NCBI GenBank assembly: GCA_038249115.1 | Contig: JBBRWQ010000038.1 | Span: forward strand, 1-29,058 | Length of the DNA stretch: 29,058 bases | Origin: UBA4719 sp038249115 | Lineage (GTDB): Bacteria > Actinomycetota > Actinomycetes > Actinomycetales > Dermatophilaceae | Direction: 5' to 3' | Part shown: positions 8,071 to 15,539 of the stretch, piece by piece | How positions within the stretch are numbered: the first letter of the stretch is position 1 | Layout of the letters: each line of letters starts with the position of its first letter | Notes under the pieces: generated by a model | Databases searched by the model: none | What the model was told of the DNA's origin: nothing | What the model saw: only the letters and a program-made list of their open reading frames with translations | Made by a program: the position numbers and the translations under genes

Positions 8071-9669
8071 ATGATCTCGGCCACCGGCATCGAGCTGCGC
8101 GGCGGCCACCGCCTGCTCCTGGAGGGTGCAACGTTCCGGATCGCCCCCGGCGACCGGGTGGGGCTGGTCGGGCGCAACGGATCGGGCAAGACGACACTGA
8201 CCAAGGTCCTTGCCGGCGTCGGCACCCCCACCTCAGGTCAGGTGACCTCGTCGGGCGAGATTGGCTATCTGCCCCAGGACCCGCGCACCGGCGACCTGCA
8301 GATGGTGGCCCGCGACCGCATCCTGTCTGCGCGAGGCCTTGACTCGATCATTCGTGACATGCGTAACACCGAGGGGGCGATGGCCAGCGCGGACGACGAC
8401 CGGCGCGACAAGGCGATGAGCCGATACACCCGGCTCGAGGAGCAGTTCACGGCGCGGGGTGGCTACGCGGCCGAGTCCGAAGCGGCAGCGATCGCCTCGG
8501 CGCTCTCACTGGACGACCGCGTTCTCGGTCAGCCGCTCGAGACTCTCAGCGGCGGACAGCGCCGCCGCGTCGAGCTGTCCCGGATCCTGTTCTCGGGCGC
8601 CTCGACCTTGCTCCTCGACGAGCCGACCAACCACCTCGACGCCGACTCGATCGTGTGGCTGAGGGACTACCTCAGGGCCTACAAGGGTGGGCTGATCATC
8701 ATCAGCCACGATGTCGCGATGCTCGACACGGTCGTCAACCGGGTCTTCCACCTCGACGCCAACCGGGCCGAGATGGACATCTACAACATCGGCTGGAAGT
8801 CCTACCTGCTGCAGCGAGAGACCGACGAGCGTCGCCGCAAGCGAGAGCGACTGAACGCAGAGAAGAAGGCCGGCACCTTGATGGCGCAGGCCGACAAGAT
8901 GCGGGCCAAGGCCACGAAGGCCGTGGCTGCCCAGAACATGGCCAAGCGCGCACAGCGGCTGCTGGCAGGGATCGAGGGCGAGCGAGTCACGGACAAGGTG
9001 GCCAAGCTGCGTTTCCCGGATCCGGCCTCTTGTGGCAAGACGCCGCTGACCGCCTCAGGACTGTCCCGGTCCTACGGCTCTCTGGAGATCTTCACCGACG
9101 TCGACCTGGCCATCGACCGAGGCTCGCGGGTCGTCGTCCTGGGCCTGAACGGGGCCGGCAAGACCACCCTGCTGCGGATCCTCGCCGGTGTGGACCAGCC
9201 CGACACGGGTGCGGTGGAGCCCGGTCACGGGCTCAAGATCGGCTACTACGCCCAGGAGCACGAGAACCTCGACATCTCTCGGACGGTTCTGGACAACATG
9301 AGGTCGGCGTCGCCCGATCTCGGCGATGTCGAGACCCGCAAGACCCTGGGCTCGTTCCTGTTCAGCGGCGACGACGTGCACAAGCTGGCCGGCGTTCTCT
9401 CCGGCGGGGAGAAGACGCGTCTGTCCCTGGCCATGCTGGTGGTGTCGGCAGCCAACGTCCTGCTGCTCGACGAGCCGACCAACAACCTCGACCCGGCCTC
9501 CCGCGAGGAGATCCTTGGCGCGTTGCGTACGTACAAGGGCGCCGTCGTCCTCGTCAGTCACGATGAGGGTGCCGTTGCCGCGCTCGAGCCTGAGCGGGTC
9601 CTGCTGCTGCCGGATGGTGTCGAGGACCACTGGGGTCCGGACTATCTGGACCTCGTCGCGCTCGCCTAG
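8071..9669 (+). CDS. ABC-F family ATPase (Rv1473-like)
   Basis: The protein is 532 residues with two ATP-binding domains and no membrane segment, which defines ABC-F translation factors. First domain: Walker A GRNGSGKTT at 34-42, signature LSGGQRRR at 159-166, Walker B LLLDEPTNHLD at 180-190. A charged helical linker of about 85 residues (235-320), rich in Arg/Lys, corresponds to the P-site tRNA interaction motif. Second domain: GLNGAGKTT at 358-366, LSGGEKTR at 443-450, LLLDEPTNNLD at 464-474. Such proteins act at the ribosomal E site; some give antibiotic resistance, others are housekeeping. AGGAG at 8060-8064, six bases before ATG, supports the start. From memory, Rv1473 is the mycobacterial counterpart and also lies next to an enoyl-CoA hydratase gene. 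A leader of up to about 90 bases may precede it (TAGACT at 7966). Confidence 0.93.
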   Translation: MISATGIELRGGHRLLLEGATFRIAPGDRVGLVGRNGSGKTTLTKVLAGVGTPTSGQVTSSGEIGYLPQDPRTGDLQMVARDRILSARGLDSIIRDMRNTEGAMASADDDRRDKAMSRYTRLEEQFTARGGYAAESEAAAIASALSLDDRVLGQPLETLSGGQRRRVELSRILFSGASTLLLDEPTNHLDADSIVWLRDYLRAYKGGLIIISHDVAMLDTVVNRVFHLDANRAEMDIYNIGWKSYLLQRETDERRRKRERLNAEKKAGTLMAQADKMRAKATKAVAAQNMAKRAQRLLAGIEGERVTDKVAKLRFPDPASCGKTPLTASGLSRSYGSLEIFTDVDLAIDRGSRVVVLGLNGAGKTTLLRILAGVDQPDTGAVEPGHGLKIGYYAQEHENLDISRTVLDNMRSASPDLGDVETRKTLGSFLFSGDDVHKLAGVLSGGEKTRLSLAMLVVSAANVLLLDEPTNNLDPASREEILGALRTYKGAVVLVSHDEGAVAALEPERVLLLPDGVEDHWGPDYLDLVALA

Positions 9670-9672
9670 AGT
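9667..9672 (+). promoter_or_regulatory. Candidate -10 box for the enoyl-CoA hydratase gene
   Basis: TAGAGT begins with the TAG stop codon of the ABC-F gene and is followed by seven bases and the GTG at 9680. No Shine-Dalgarno sequence precedes that GTG, so a leaderless transcript starting at the G is the simplest reading. It would let the hydratase gene be expressed apart from the ABC-F gene. Confidence 0.5.
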
Positions 9673-9679
9673 CGCTGGC

Positions 9680-10489
9680 GTGTCGAACTCCGAGCAGTTG
9701 AGAACCGAGCAGTCCCAACCCCACCCGATGCTCCGGGTCGAGCAGTCGGGTCCGGTCCTGACGATCACCCTCGACCGTCCCGAACGGCGAAACTCCCAGG
9801 CGCCGAGCTTGTGGACGGCGCTGGCCGAGGTCGGCGAGGGTCTCCCGCCGGATGTGCGTGTGGTGGTGATCCGGGCCGAGGGGCCGTCGTTCTCTGCAGG
9901 TCTGGACCGGGCGATGCTGACCCCCGAGGGCGCTCCGGGGGAGCCGTCGATCCTAGCTCTGGCCGCTGGTGTGGCAGGCCCGCTGGAGCAGGCCATCGCG
10001 CAGTTCCAGCGTGGTTTCGCGGTCTGGTCCGAGGTGCCTGCGATCACCATCGCTGCCGTCCAGGGGCACGCCATCGGCGCCGGTTTCCAGCTGGCCCTTT
10101 CCTGCGACCTGCGGGTGGTCGCCGCCGACGTCGCGTTCGCCATGCGTGAGACCAGCCTGGGTCTGGTGCCCGACCTCGGTGGCACCTCGCCCCTGGTGCG
10201 TTCCGTCGGGTATGCGCGGGCGCTCGAGATCTGTGTCACAGGCCGTTTCGTCGGGGCGCAGGAGGCGGTGGCGATCGGCCTGGCTTCCGTGGCCGTGCCG
10301 CCCCAGGACCTCGACAGCACCGCACGCGACCTCGCGGACGCCATACTTCAGGCGCCGCAGGCTGCAGTGAGAGAGCTCAAACCGCTGTTGCGCAACGCGA
10401 TCGCCGCTTCTCCGACCGACCAGCTCAAGGCCGAACGTGAGGCACAGGGACGCCTACTCACCGCGATGGTGCAGGCTTCAGGGAAGTAA
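9680..10489 (+). CDS. Enoyl-CoA hydratase/isomerase family protein (EchA12-like)
   Basis: The GTG at 9680 gives 269 residues; an in-frame ATG at 9728 would give 253, but neither has a Shine-Dalgarno site and the GTG has a fitting -10 box. The crotonase fold is clear: LDRPERRNS at 31-39, the oxyanion-hole segments FSAGLDRAML at 71-80 and GHAIGAGFQLALSCDLR at 129-145, and LGLVPDLGGT at 160-169. In classical hydratases two glutamates do the chemistry; here the first is Gln137 (GFQLAL) and only the second, Glu157 (MRETSLG), is present. It may therefore be an isomerase or another crotonase activity rather than a hydratase. Its pairing with the ABC-F gene recalls echA12-Rv1473 in mycobacteria, in the reverse order. 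Confidence 0.85.
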   Translation: MSNSEQLRTEQSQPHPMLRVEQSGPVLTITLDRPERRNSQAPSLWTALAEVGEGLPPDVRVVVIRAEGPSFSAGLDRAMLTPEGAPGEPSILALAAGVAGPLEQAIAQFQRGFAVWSEVPAITIAAVQGHAIGAGFQLALSCDLRVVAADVAFAMRETSLGLVPDLGGTSPLVRSVGYARALEICVTGRFVGAQEAVAIGLASVAVPPQDLDSTARDLADAILQAPQAAVRELKPLLRNAIAASPTDQLKAEREAQGRLLTAMVQASGK

Positions 10490-10587
10490 GCAACAAAGCC
10501 TGGCGTTGTCAGACCGGATGACGAAGATGATGAGAAGCGCACCTGCCCGCTAGACACCGGGAAATATGGGTGCAGAGCGGAGGCGGC

Positions 10588-12474
10588 ATGTCCATGCACG
10601 GCAACTGGGGCATGGTGCGCTCCCTCACACGTGACTCATCGGTGGCCCAGCGCAAGCTGGCTCCGGGGACTGCCAGACGGGTGATCTCCTACGGCCGCCC
10701 GTACAAGTCCCAGATCGGCATCTTCCTGGGCCTGGTGATCCTCGACTCGGCTCTGGTGGTTGCCACCCCGCTGCTGCTCGGGCAGATTATCGATAATGGC
10801 GTGCAGGCTGGACGCTCGGATGTCGTGGTCCGGCTCTCCCTGATCATCGCCGTGATCGCCGTGCTGGATGGCGCCCTGACTCTGGTCCAGCGTTGGTACT
10901 CCTCGCGGATCGGCGAGGGACTCATCTTCGACCTGCGCACCCAGGTGTTCACCCACGTGCTGAAGCAGCCGATCGCCTTCTTCACCAGGGCTCAGACCGG
11001 GGCGCTCGTCAGCCGGCTGAACAACGACGTGATCGGGGCCCAGCAGGCTTTCACCTCAACGCTTTCCGGTGTTGTCAGCAACGTCGTCTCGCTGCTCTTC
11101 ATCATCACGGCGATGGCAACGAAGTCCTGGGTGTTGACACTGGGCGCGTTGGCTCTCCTGCCGTTCTTCCTGATCCCGGCCCGGGTTATGGGCCGTCGCC
11201 TCGCCGGCCTGAGCCACGAGGCCATGGGCCTGAACGCTGAGCTGGGCACCCGGATGACCGAGAGGTTCAACGTCGCCGGGGCGCTGCTGGTCAAGCTGTT
11301 CGGGACTCCCAAGATCGAGGACGAGCAGTATGCCGAGCGAGCCGGGCGAGTGCGCGACGTCGGGGTCAAGATCGCCCTGAGCCGCACGGTCTTCTTCGTT
11401 GCGCTGACGCTGGTGGCCTCGCTGGCCACGGCGTTCATCTACGGTGCCGGCGGCGTGATGGCGGTCAACCAGACACTCACGGTGGGTGAGCTGGTGGTGC
11501 TGGCCGCCCTTCTCGGTCGGCTCTACGGGCCGCTGACGGCACTGTCCAACGTGCGGGTCGACGTCATGACGGCACTGGTGTCGTTCGAGCGGGTGTTCGA
11601 GGTGCTGGACCTCCAACCGCTGGTCAAGGAGGCGCCCAACCCGGTTGTCCTGCAACGGCGTCCGGTTTCCGTTGAGTTCGACGGCGTCGGGTTCCGCTAC
11701 CCGTCGGCGGACGAGGTCTCGCTGGTCTCGCTCGAGACGGTGGCCGCTGGTGACCGGCGAGGGGGCGGTTCCGTGCTGCACGACGTGACCTTCTCGATCC
11801 AGCCCGGTCAGCTGGTCGCCCTGGTGGGTCCGAGCGGTGCGGGAAAGACCACGATCACCAGCCTGGTGGCCCGCTTGTATGACCCGACCGCCGGCCAGGT
11901 CCGTCTCGACGGGGTTGACCTGCGCGAGGCAACTCTTGCTTCGCTCCACGACGTCGTCGGCGTGGTCACCCAGGATGCGCACCTGTTCCACGACACCATC
12001 CGGGCCAACCTTGCCTACGCGAAACCTGGGGCAACCGAGGACGAGATGGTCTCCGTCCTGAAGTCCGCTCAGGTGTGGGACCTGGTCTCGGGACTCCCTG
12101 AGTGTTTGGACACCGTCGTGGGCGATCGCGGACACCGCCTCTCCGGTGGCGAGAAGCAGCGGCTGGCTATTGCCAGGCTGCTGCTCAAGGGGCCTGGTCT
12201 GGTGGTTCTTGACGAGGCCACAGCCCATCTCGACAGCGAGTCCGAGCTTGCCGTCCAGAGGGCGCTGGACACCGCGCTCTCGGGGCGGACGGCTCTGGTC
12301 ATCGCGCACCGCCTGTCCACCGTGCGTGGAGCCGACCAGATACTGGTCGTGGCCGATGGAAGGATCGTCGAGCGCGGCAAGCACCACGAGCTGCTGGCCC
12401 AGGGCGGACTCTATGCAGATCTGTACAACACCCAGTTCGCCGAGCAGGTCAATGAGGCCAACGCCCTGCCGTAG
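10588..12474 (+). CDS. ABC exporter with fused permease and ATPase domains
   Basis: The protein is 628 residues from the ATG at 10588, which follows GGAGG at 10579-10583; ATG 10594 is an alternative with better spacing, and a GTG at 10570 is less likely. About six membrane helices fill residues 40-320, with the exporter coupling pattern FFTRAQTGALVSRLNNDV. The ATPase has Walker A GPSGAGKTT at 414-422, signature LSGGEKQ at 518-524, Walker B LVVLDEA at 538-544 and switch His574 in IAHRLSTVRG. An insertion before VLHDVTFSI (about 374-396) lengthens the start of the ATPase domain. It should act as a homodimer or with an unseen partner, exporting a lipid, peptide or drug; the substrate is not readable. 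It is separated from the hydratase by about 100 bases and converges on the SDR gene. Confidence 0.9.
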   Translation: MSMHGNWGMVRSLTRDSSVAQRKLAPGTARRVISYGRPYKSQIGIFLGLVILDSALVVATPLLLGQIIDNGVQAGRSDVVVRLSLIIAVIAVLDGALTLVQRWYSSRIGEGLIFDLRTQVFTHVLKQPIAFFTRAQTGALVSRLNNDVIGAQQAFTSTLSGVVSNVVSLLFIITAMATKSWVLTLGALALLPFFLIPARVMGRRLAGLSHEAMGLNAELGTRMTERFNVAGALLVKLFGTPKIEDEQYAERAGRVRDVGVKIALSRTVFFVALTLVASLATAFIYGAGGVMAVNQTLTVGELVVLAALLGRLYGPLTALSNVRVDVMTALVSFERVFEVLDLQPLVKEAPNPVVLQRRPVSVEFDGVGFRYPSADEVSLVSLETVAAGDRRGGGSVLHDVTFSIQPGQLVALVGPSGAGKTTITSLVARLYDPTAGQVRLDGVDLREATLASLHDVVGVVTQDAHLFHDTIRANLAYAKPGATEDEMVSVLKSAQVWDLVSGLPECLDTVVGDRGHRLSGGEKQRLAIARLLLKGPGLVVLDEATAHLDSESELAVQRALDTALSGRTALVIAHRLSTVRGADQILVVADGRIVERGKHHELLAQGGLYADLYNTQFAEQVNEANALP

Positions 12475-12490
12475 ACCTGGTCTGCGTGGC

Positions 12491-13252
12491 TCAGAGGCTG
12501 CGCGTGGCCCCGCCGTCGACGGTGATCACCGAACCCGAGATGTATGAGGCGGCCGGAGAGGTCATGAAGGCCGCGACCCGCCCGAACTCCTCTGGCTCGC
12601 CGTAACGACCCAGAGGGATGTTGGCGCTGTTGCAGCGCCGTGACGCCTCAGCGTCTCCTGATGCGTCGTCGAGCTGCTGCATCCGGTCTGTGGCGATCCG
12701 GCCCGGGAGCACGACGTTGACCCTTGAGCCGTTGTGGCCGTACTCGTCAGCCAGGGTCTTGGCGGCCATCGCCAGCCCGGGGCGCAGACCGTTGGAGACA
12801 GCGAGTCCGGCAATCGGGCTACGCACTGACGTGGAGAGCACAATGGTGACGCTCACTGCTGCGTCCGTCGCGGAAAGCACTGCCTTGGCCAGGCGCAACG
12901 GACCCAGGAACACGGACTCGAAGGCAGCGCGCCAGGCGTCGTCGTCCACCTCGGCCGCCGTCCCCGGTGGTGGGCCTCCCACGCTGATCACGGCGCCGTC
13001 GAGCTGGCCGAAGCTCTCCAGCGCCACTGCGACAAGACGGCTGGCTGTTTCGACGTCGGCCAGGTCCGCAGCGACTGCGATGACCCGGTCCGGCGCCTCC
13101 AACGCGATGGCGGCGGTGTTGATGCTGTCCTCGGTCCGAGAGGCGATGACCACCCGTGCGCCGTCCGCGACCAGCTCTTCCGCGGCCGCGAAGCCCAGGC
13201 CGCGCGAGGCGCCGGTGACGATGTAGACACGGTCCTGCAGGTCAAGGTTCAT
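12491..13252 (-). CDS. Atypical short-chain dehydrogenase/reductase
   Basis: The protein is 253 residues with a Rossmann fold: TGASRGLG at 13-20 binds the nucleotide, the acidic AADLAD at 61-66 follows, and ISGSVITVDGG near 238-248 is the usual SDR end. The active site is abnormal. The usual Ser is at 140 (STSVRSP), but the tyrosine expected 13 residues later is Ser153 and the lysine expected at 157 is Arg157 (SNGLRPG). The NNAG motif is also replaced, by SVGG at 90-93. An SNxxR version occurs in a known subset of SDR proteins, so this is probably a conserved variant and not decay. Substrate is unknown. No Shine-Dalgarno site precedes the ATG; a weak AAGCAT lies six bases upstream. It may not be an oxidoreductase at all. 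Confidence 0.85.
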   Translation of the reverse strand: MNLDLQDRVYIVTGASRGLGFAAAEELVADGARVVIASRTEDSINTAAIALEAPDRVIAVAADLADVETASRLVAVALESFGQLDGAVISVGGPPPGTAAEVDDDAWRAAFESVFLGPLRLAKAVLSATDAAVSVTIVLSTSVRSPIAGLAVSNGLRPGLAMAAKTLADEYGHNGSRVNVVLPGRIATDRMQQLDDASGDAEASRRCNSANIPLGRYGEPEEFGRVAAFMTSPAASYISGSVITVDGGATRSL

Positions 13253-13348
13253 GCGCTCATGCTTGCATGCCGTCTCACGGGCTGGGTTTGGAGGTGGACC
13301 TGTTTTCGAGGTCGCAAACGCCGATGGCTGGCACGAGACCGGCGCCTG

Positions 13349-14182
13349 CTATCCGTCCTCTTCGTCCCAGATCCGGATCTTGCGGGCCTTCCGGGGCGGG
13401 CCGGGCCTCGGTGAGGCTGAGGAGCCACCCGGGGCCGGCATCGTCGACCCCGAGCCCTCACGAAGCTCGCGCCGGACACCGAAGAAGACCATGACAAAAC
13501 CGGCTGGAGAGGCGAGCCACCACTGGAGCGCATAGGCAAGGTGCGGTCCTTCGTCGGTGTCGGGTTGCGCGAGGGCCTGCGGACGGGCGATCTGCTGACC
13601 TGGTGCCCCAGTCTCGTTGCGGGCGATCAGGTATGCGCCGTACAGCGGGGTGCCGGTCTGTACCCGGGCTTCGGCGATGTTGAGCGAGGCGAGCTGTCCC
13701 TTCGGCATCTGTCGGTCAAAGCTCGGCTCACCCACCCGCAGCCAGCCGGTGACGGTGATGTCTCCTGTGGGAGTGGCGGGGACCATTGACGGCTGTGTTG
13801 CGCTGGGGCCGTTGGGAATCCATCCACGATCGACCAGGAGTGATGCACCGTTCGCGAGCCGCAAGGGAACGACAACCTCGTAGCCAAACACTCCATGGTT
13901 CGGACGGTTGCGAACGAGCATCAGGCTCTGGTCGGCATACCGGCCGGTCTCGGTGACCAGCGTCCACTCCTCCGCGCGGGGCAGACTGGCGTCGGGTCCT
14001 GTCAGGACGTGCGAGAGGGGAACGGGGGTGGCCAGATAGTGGCTGTTGATCCGTTGGGCCCTCGCGGCCTTGTCCTCGTGCCGGTGCCACTGCCACTGGC
14101 CGAGGAAGAAGCAGGCGACGGCGAAGAGCGTGGCGACCGACAGCGCGGTGAGCCAACGGCGCGACAGCACTAGTCGTAGCAC
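13349..14182 (-). CDS. SURF1-family cytochrome oxidase assembly protein
   Basis: The start chosen is GTG at 14182, giving 277 residues; the frame is open further upstream but that stretch overlaps moaA. Topology is the SURF1 pattern: one helix near residues 10-28 followed by QWQWHR, a large extracytoplasmic domain with VDRGWIP at 117-123, and a second helix near 217-236 after HLAYALQWW. SURF1 helps insert haem a during assembly of aa3-type cytochrome c oxidase in the membrane. The C-terminal 40 residues are a Pro/Ser/Arg-rich cytosolic tail. It is divergent from moaA with only 31 bases between the two start codons. No cytochrome oxidase genes are in the window. Confidence 0.88.
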   Translation of the reverse strand: MLRLVLSRRWLTALSVATLFAVACFFLGQWQWHRHEDKAARAQRINSHYLATPVPLSHVLTGPDASLPRAEEWTLVTETGRYADQSLMLVRNRPNHGVFGYEVVVPLRLANGASLLVDRGWIPNGPSATQPSMVPATPTGDITVTGWLRVGEPSFDRQMPKGQLASLNIAEARVQTGTPLYGAYLIARNETGAPGQQIARPQALAQPDTDEGPHLAYALQWWLASPAGFVMVFFGVRRELREGSGSTMPAPGGSSASPRPGPPRKARKIRIWDEEDG

Positions 14183-14188
14183 CAGACG

Positions 14189-14194
14189 AAGGTA
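14189..14194 (-). promoter_or_regulatory. Candidate -10 box for SURF1
   Basis: On the minus strand TACCTT is followed by six bases and the GTG at 14182, as for a leaderless transcript. It lies back to back with the moaA box at 14201-14206, with six bases between them, so RNA polymerase could not occupy both at once. Confidence 0.55.
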
Positions 14195-14200
14195 CCCGTT

Positions 14201-14206
14201 TACCCT
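14201..14206 (+). promoter_or_regulatory. Candidate -10 box for moaA
   Basis: TACCCT is followed by seven bases and the ATG at 14214, with no Shine-Dalgarno sequence. This supports the ATG at 14214 as the true start and predicts a leaderless mRNA. Confidence 0.55.
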
Positions 14207-14213
14207 TGCGGAT

Positions 14214-15236
14214 ATGACGACCCTTCCGATCGCTGCAACGTCACCCACGGGCATGCCCGATACCTTCGGGCGATTCGCCTCGGATCTGCGGGTCTCTGTC
14301 ACCGATCGCTGCAACCTGCGCTGCACCTACTGCATGCCGGCCGAGGGTCTGCCGTGGATGGCCAAGCCGGAGATGCTCAGCGATGAGGAGATGCTGCGGA
14401 TCATTGCAGTGTTCGTCGGGCTGGGGGTTCGGCAGGTCCGGCTCACCGGTGGCGAGCCGCTCTTGCACCGTTCGCTGCCCGCGCTGGTGGAGGGTATTGC
14501 CGCGCTGAAGCCACGGCCGTTGATCGCCATGACCACCAACGGAGTTGGGCTCGACCGGCTCGCCGGACCACTGGCCGCAGCAGGCCTGGACCGGGTGAAT
14601 GTCAGCCTTGACACGATCGACCAGCAGGAGTTCTTCAACCTCACCCGGCGCGACCGCCTGGTCGATGTCGAGAAGGGCCTGAAGGCGGCAGCATCGGCAG
14701 GGCTGACCCCGGTCAAGGTCAACGCCGTCGCTATGCGGGGCATCAACGACCACAGCGCCGCCGACGTCCTGCAGTGGTGCCTCGACCGCGGCTACGAGCT
14801 GCGGTTCATCGAACAGATGCCGCTGGACGCCCAGCACGCCTGGCAGCGGGATCTGATGGTCACCGCCGACGAGATCCGCAGCCAGCTGTCCGCCCGGTTC
14901 ACCCTGACCCCGATGCCGGACAAGACCCGGGGGAGTGCACCCGCCGAGCTCTACCTGGTTGACGGAGGACCTGCGACCGTCGGGATCATCGCCAGCGTCT
15001 CGGCACCGTTCTGCGCCGCCTGCGACCGGGTCCGGCTGACCGCGGACGGGCAGGTGCGCAACTGCCTGTTCGCCAAGGGTGAGGTGGACCTGCGGGGTCC
15101 GTTGCGCGAGGGTGCCTCAGATGCCGAGCTGGCACACCTGATCCAGGCTGAGATGTGGCGCAAGGCCCGGGGTCACGGAATTGGCAAGCCTGACTTCGTC
15201 CAGCCTGTCCGTCCGATGTCGGCCATCGGCGGCTGA
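14214..15236 (+). CDS. moaA: MoaA, GTP 3',8-cyclase
   Basis: The ATG at 14214 gives 340 residues, the normal length; the frame is open further upstream but that part lies over SURF1. MoaA is a radical-SAM enzyme that, with MoaC, makes cyclic pyranopterin monophosphate, the first step of molybdenum cofactor synthesis. The SAM cluster is bound by Cys33, Cys37 and Cys40 (DRCNLRCTYC). The second [4Fe-4S] cluster is bound by Cys267, Cys270 (FCAACDRVRLT) and Cys284 (VRNCLF). LTGGEPL at 77-83 is the radical-SAM glycine motif, and the protein ends in the essential Gly-Gly. No other moa/moe genes are in the window, so the pathway is scattered. The enzyme depends on Fe-S clusters, but a link to the suf operon is only general. 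Confidence 0.96.
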   Translation: MTTLPIAATSPTGMPDTFGRFASDLRVSVTDRCNLRCTYCMPAEGLPWMAKPEMLSDEEMLRIIAVFVGLGVRQVRLTGGEPLLHRSLPALVEGIAALKPRPLIAMTTNGVGLDRLAGPLAAAGLDRVNVSLDTIDQQEFFNLTRRDRLVDVEKGLKAAASAGLTPVKVNAVAMRGINDHSAADVLQWCLDRGYELRFIEQMPLDAQHAWQRDLMVTADEIRSQLSARFTLTPMPDKTRGSAPAELYLVDGGPATVGIIASVSAPFCAACDRVRLTADGQVRNCLFAKGEVDLRGPLREGASDAELAHLIQAEMWRKARGHGIGKPDFVQPVRPMSAIGG

Positions 15237-15240
15237 CAGT

Positions 15241-15270
15241 TGCTCACGGGTGCGCACGGGTGCGCACGGG
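15241..15270. repeat. Three tandem 10-base repeats between convergent genes
   Basis: TGCTCACGGG, TGCGCACGGG and TGCGCACGGG follow one another without spacing. They contain two copies of the 8-base palindrome GTGCGCAC (15250-15257 and 15260-15267), exactly one helical turn apart. The block is framed by GCTGACAGT at 15232-15240, which includes the moaA stop, and by GCTGACAGT at 15272-15280. Confidence 0.9.
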
Positions 15271-15271
15271 T

Positions 15272-15286
15272 GCTGACAGTGTCAGC
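15272..15286. terminator. Perfect palindrome at the end of the small Cys/His gene
   Basis: GCTGACA and TGTCAGC flank a single G. As RNA it would form a six-pair stem with the loop AGT on either strand. It overlaps the TGA stop of the minus-strand gene and lies 36 bases after moaA, so a bidirectional terminator or pause site is possible. There is no T run. Confidence 0.35.
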
Positions 15287-15539
15287 CGAGCTGGTCTGGG
15301 CCCGTCTCTGGGCCCGTCTCAACGCTGAGCTCGGACACCGGGACTGCGTCCTTCAGGAAGCCCCGCTTGGCCAGGAACTCTGAGAGCGGGTCAGCGTGTT
15401 GGTCGCAGGCCAGCCAGGTCTTGCGCCGCTCGGGCGTGTGAAGCTTGGGGTTGTTCCACAAGAGGCCGTAGGCGGCGTCAGCACGGCAGCCCTTGGCGCT
15501 GCAGCGGGGGCTCTTGGGGCGGGTCACGCTGGGGGTCAT
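15282..15539 (-). CDS. Small conserved Cys/His protein, function unknown
   Basis: The ATG at 15539 overlaps the stop of the DUF3099 gene as ATGA and gives 85 residues; a longer frame upstream is a shadow of that gene. The core CSAKGCRADAAYGLLWNNPK, then HTPERRKTWLACDQHADPLSEFL, then RGFL is a small actinobacterial family, sometimes labelled acetone carboxylase in databases, which I regard as a misnomer. Two cysteines (CSAKGC) and a later Cys-Asp-Gln-His could together bind a metal such as zinc. The C-terminus has a duplicated ETGP (see the repeat at 15295-15318). Coupling to the DUF3099 membrane protein is the only functional hint. Confidence 0.75.
   Translation of the reverse strand: MTPSVTRPKSPRCSAKGCRADAAYGLLWNNPKLHTPERRKTWLACDQHADPLSEFLAKRGFLKDAVPVSELSVETGPETGPDQLG
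15295..15318. repeat. 12-base tandem duplication inside the small Cys/His gene
   Basis: TCTGGGCCCGTC occurs twice without spacing (15295-15306 and 15307-15318). Being a multiple of three it keeps frame and adds a second Glu-Thr-Gly-Pro to the protein tail. It looks like a recent slippage event. Confidence 0.9.

Noticed and set aside
8019..8342. Possible regulatory upstream reading frame before the ABC-F gene
   Set aside because: Many ABC-F genes are controlled by short leader peptides, but this frame has no early stop and runs far into the gene out of frame, so it does not look like an attenuator.
11056..12387. Long open frame antisense to the ABC exporter (443 codons)
   Set aside because: Low-complexity composition and no motifs; the opposite strand has all ABC signatures.
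13297..13313. Small inverted repeat GACCT/AGGTC between the SDR and SURF1 genes
   Set aside because: A five-pair stem without a T run is expected by chance in this sequence.
14046..14213. Earlier start for moaA
   Set aside because: This part lies over SURF1, reads as Arg/Ser-rich shadow sequence, and would lengthen MoaA beyond the family norm.
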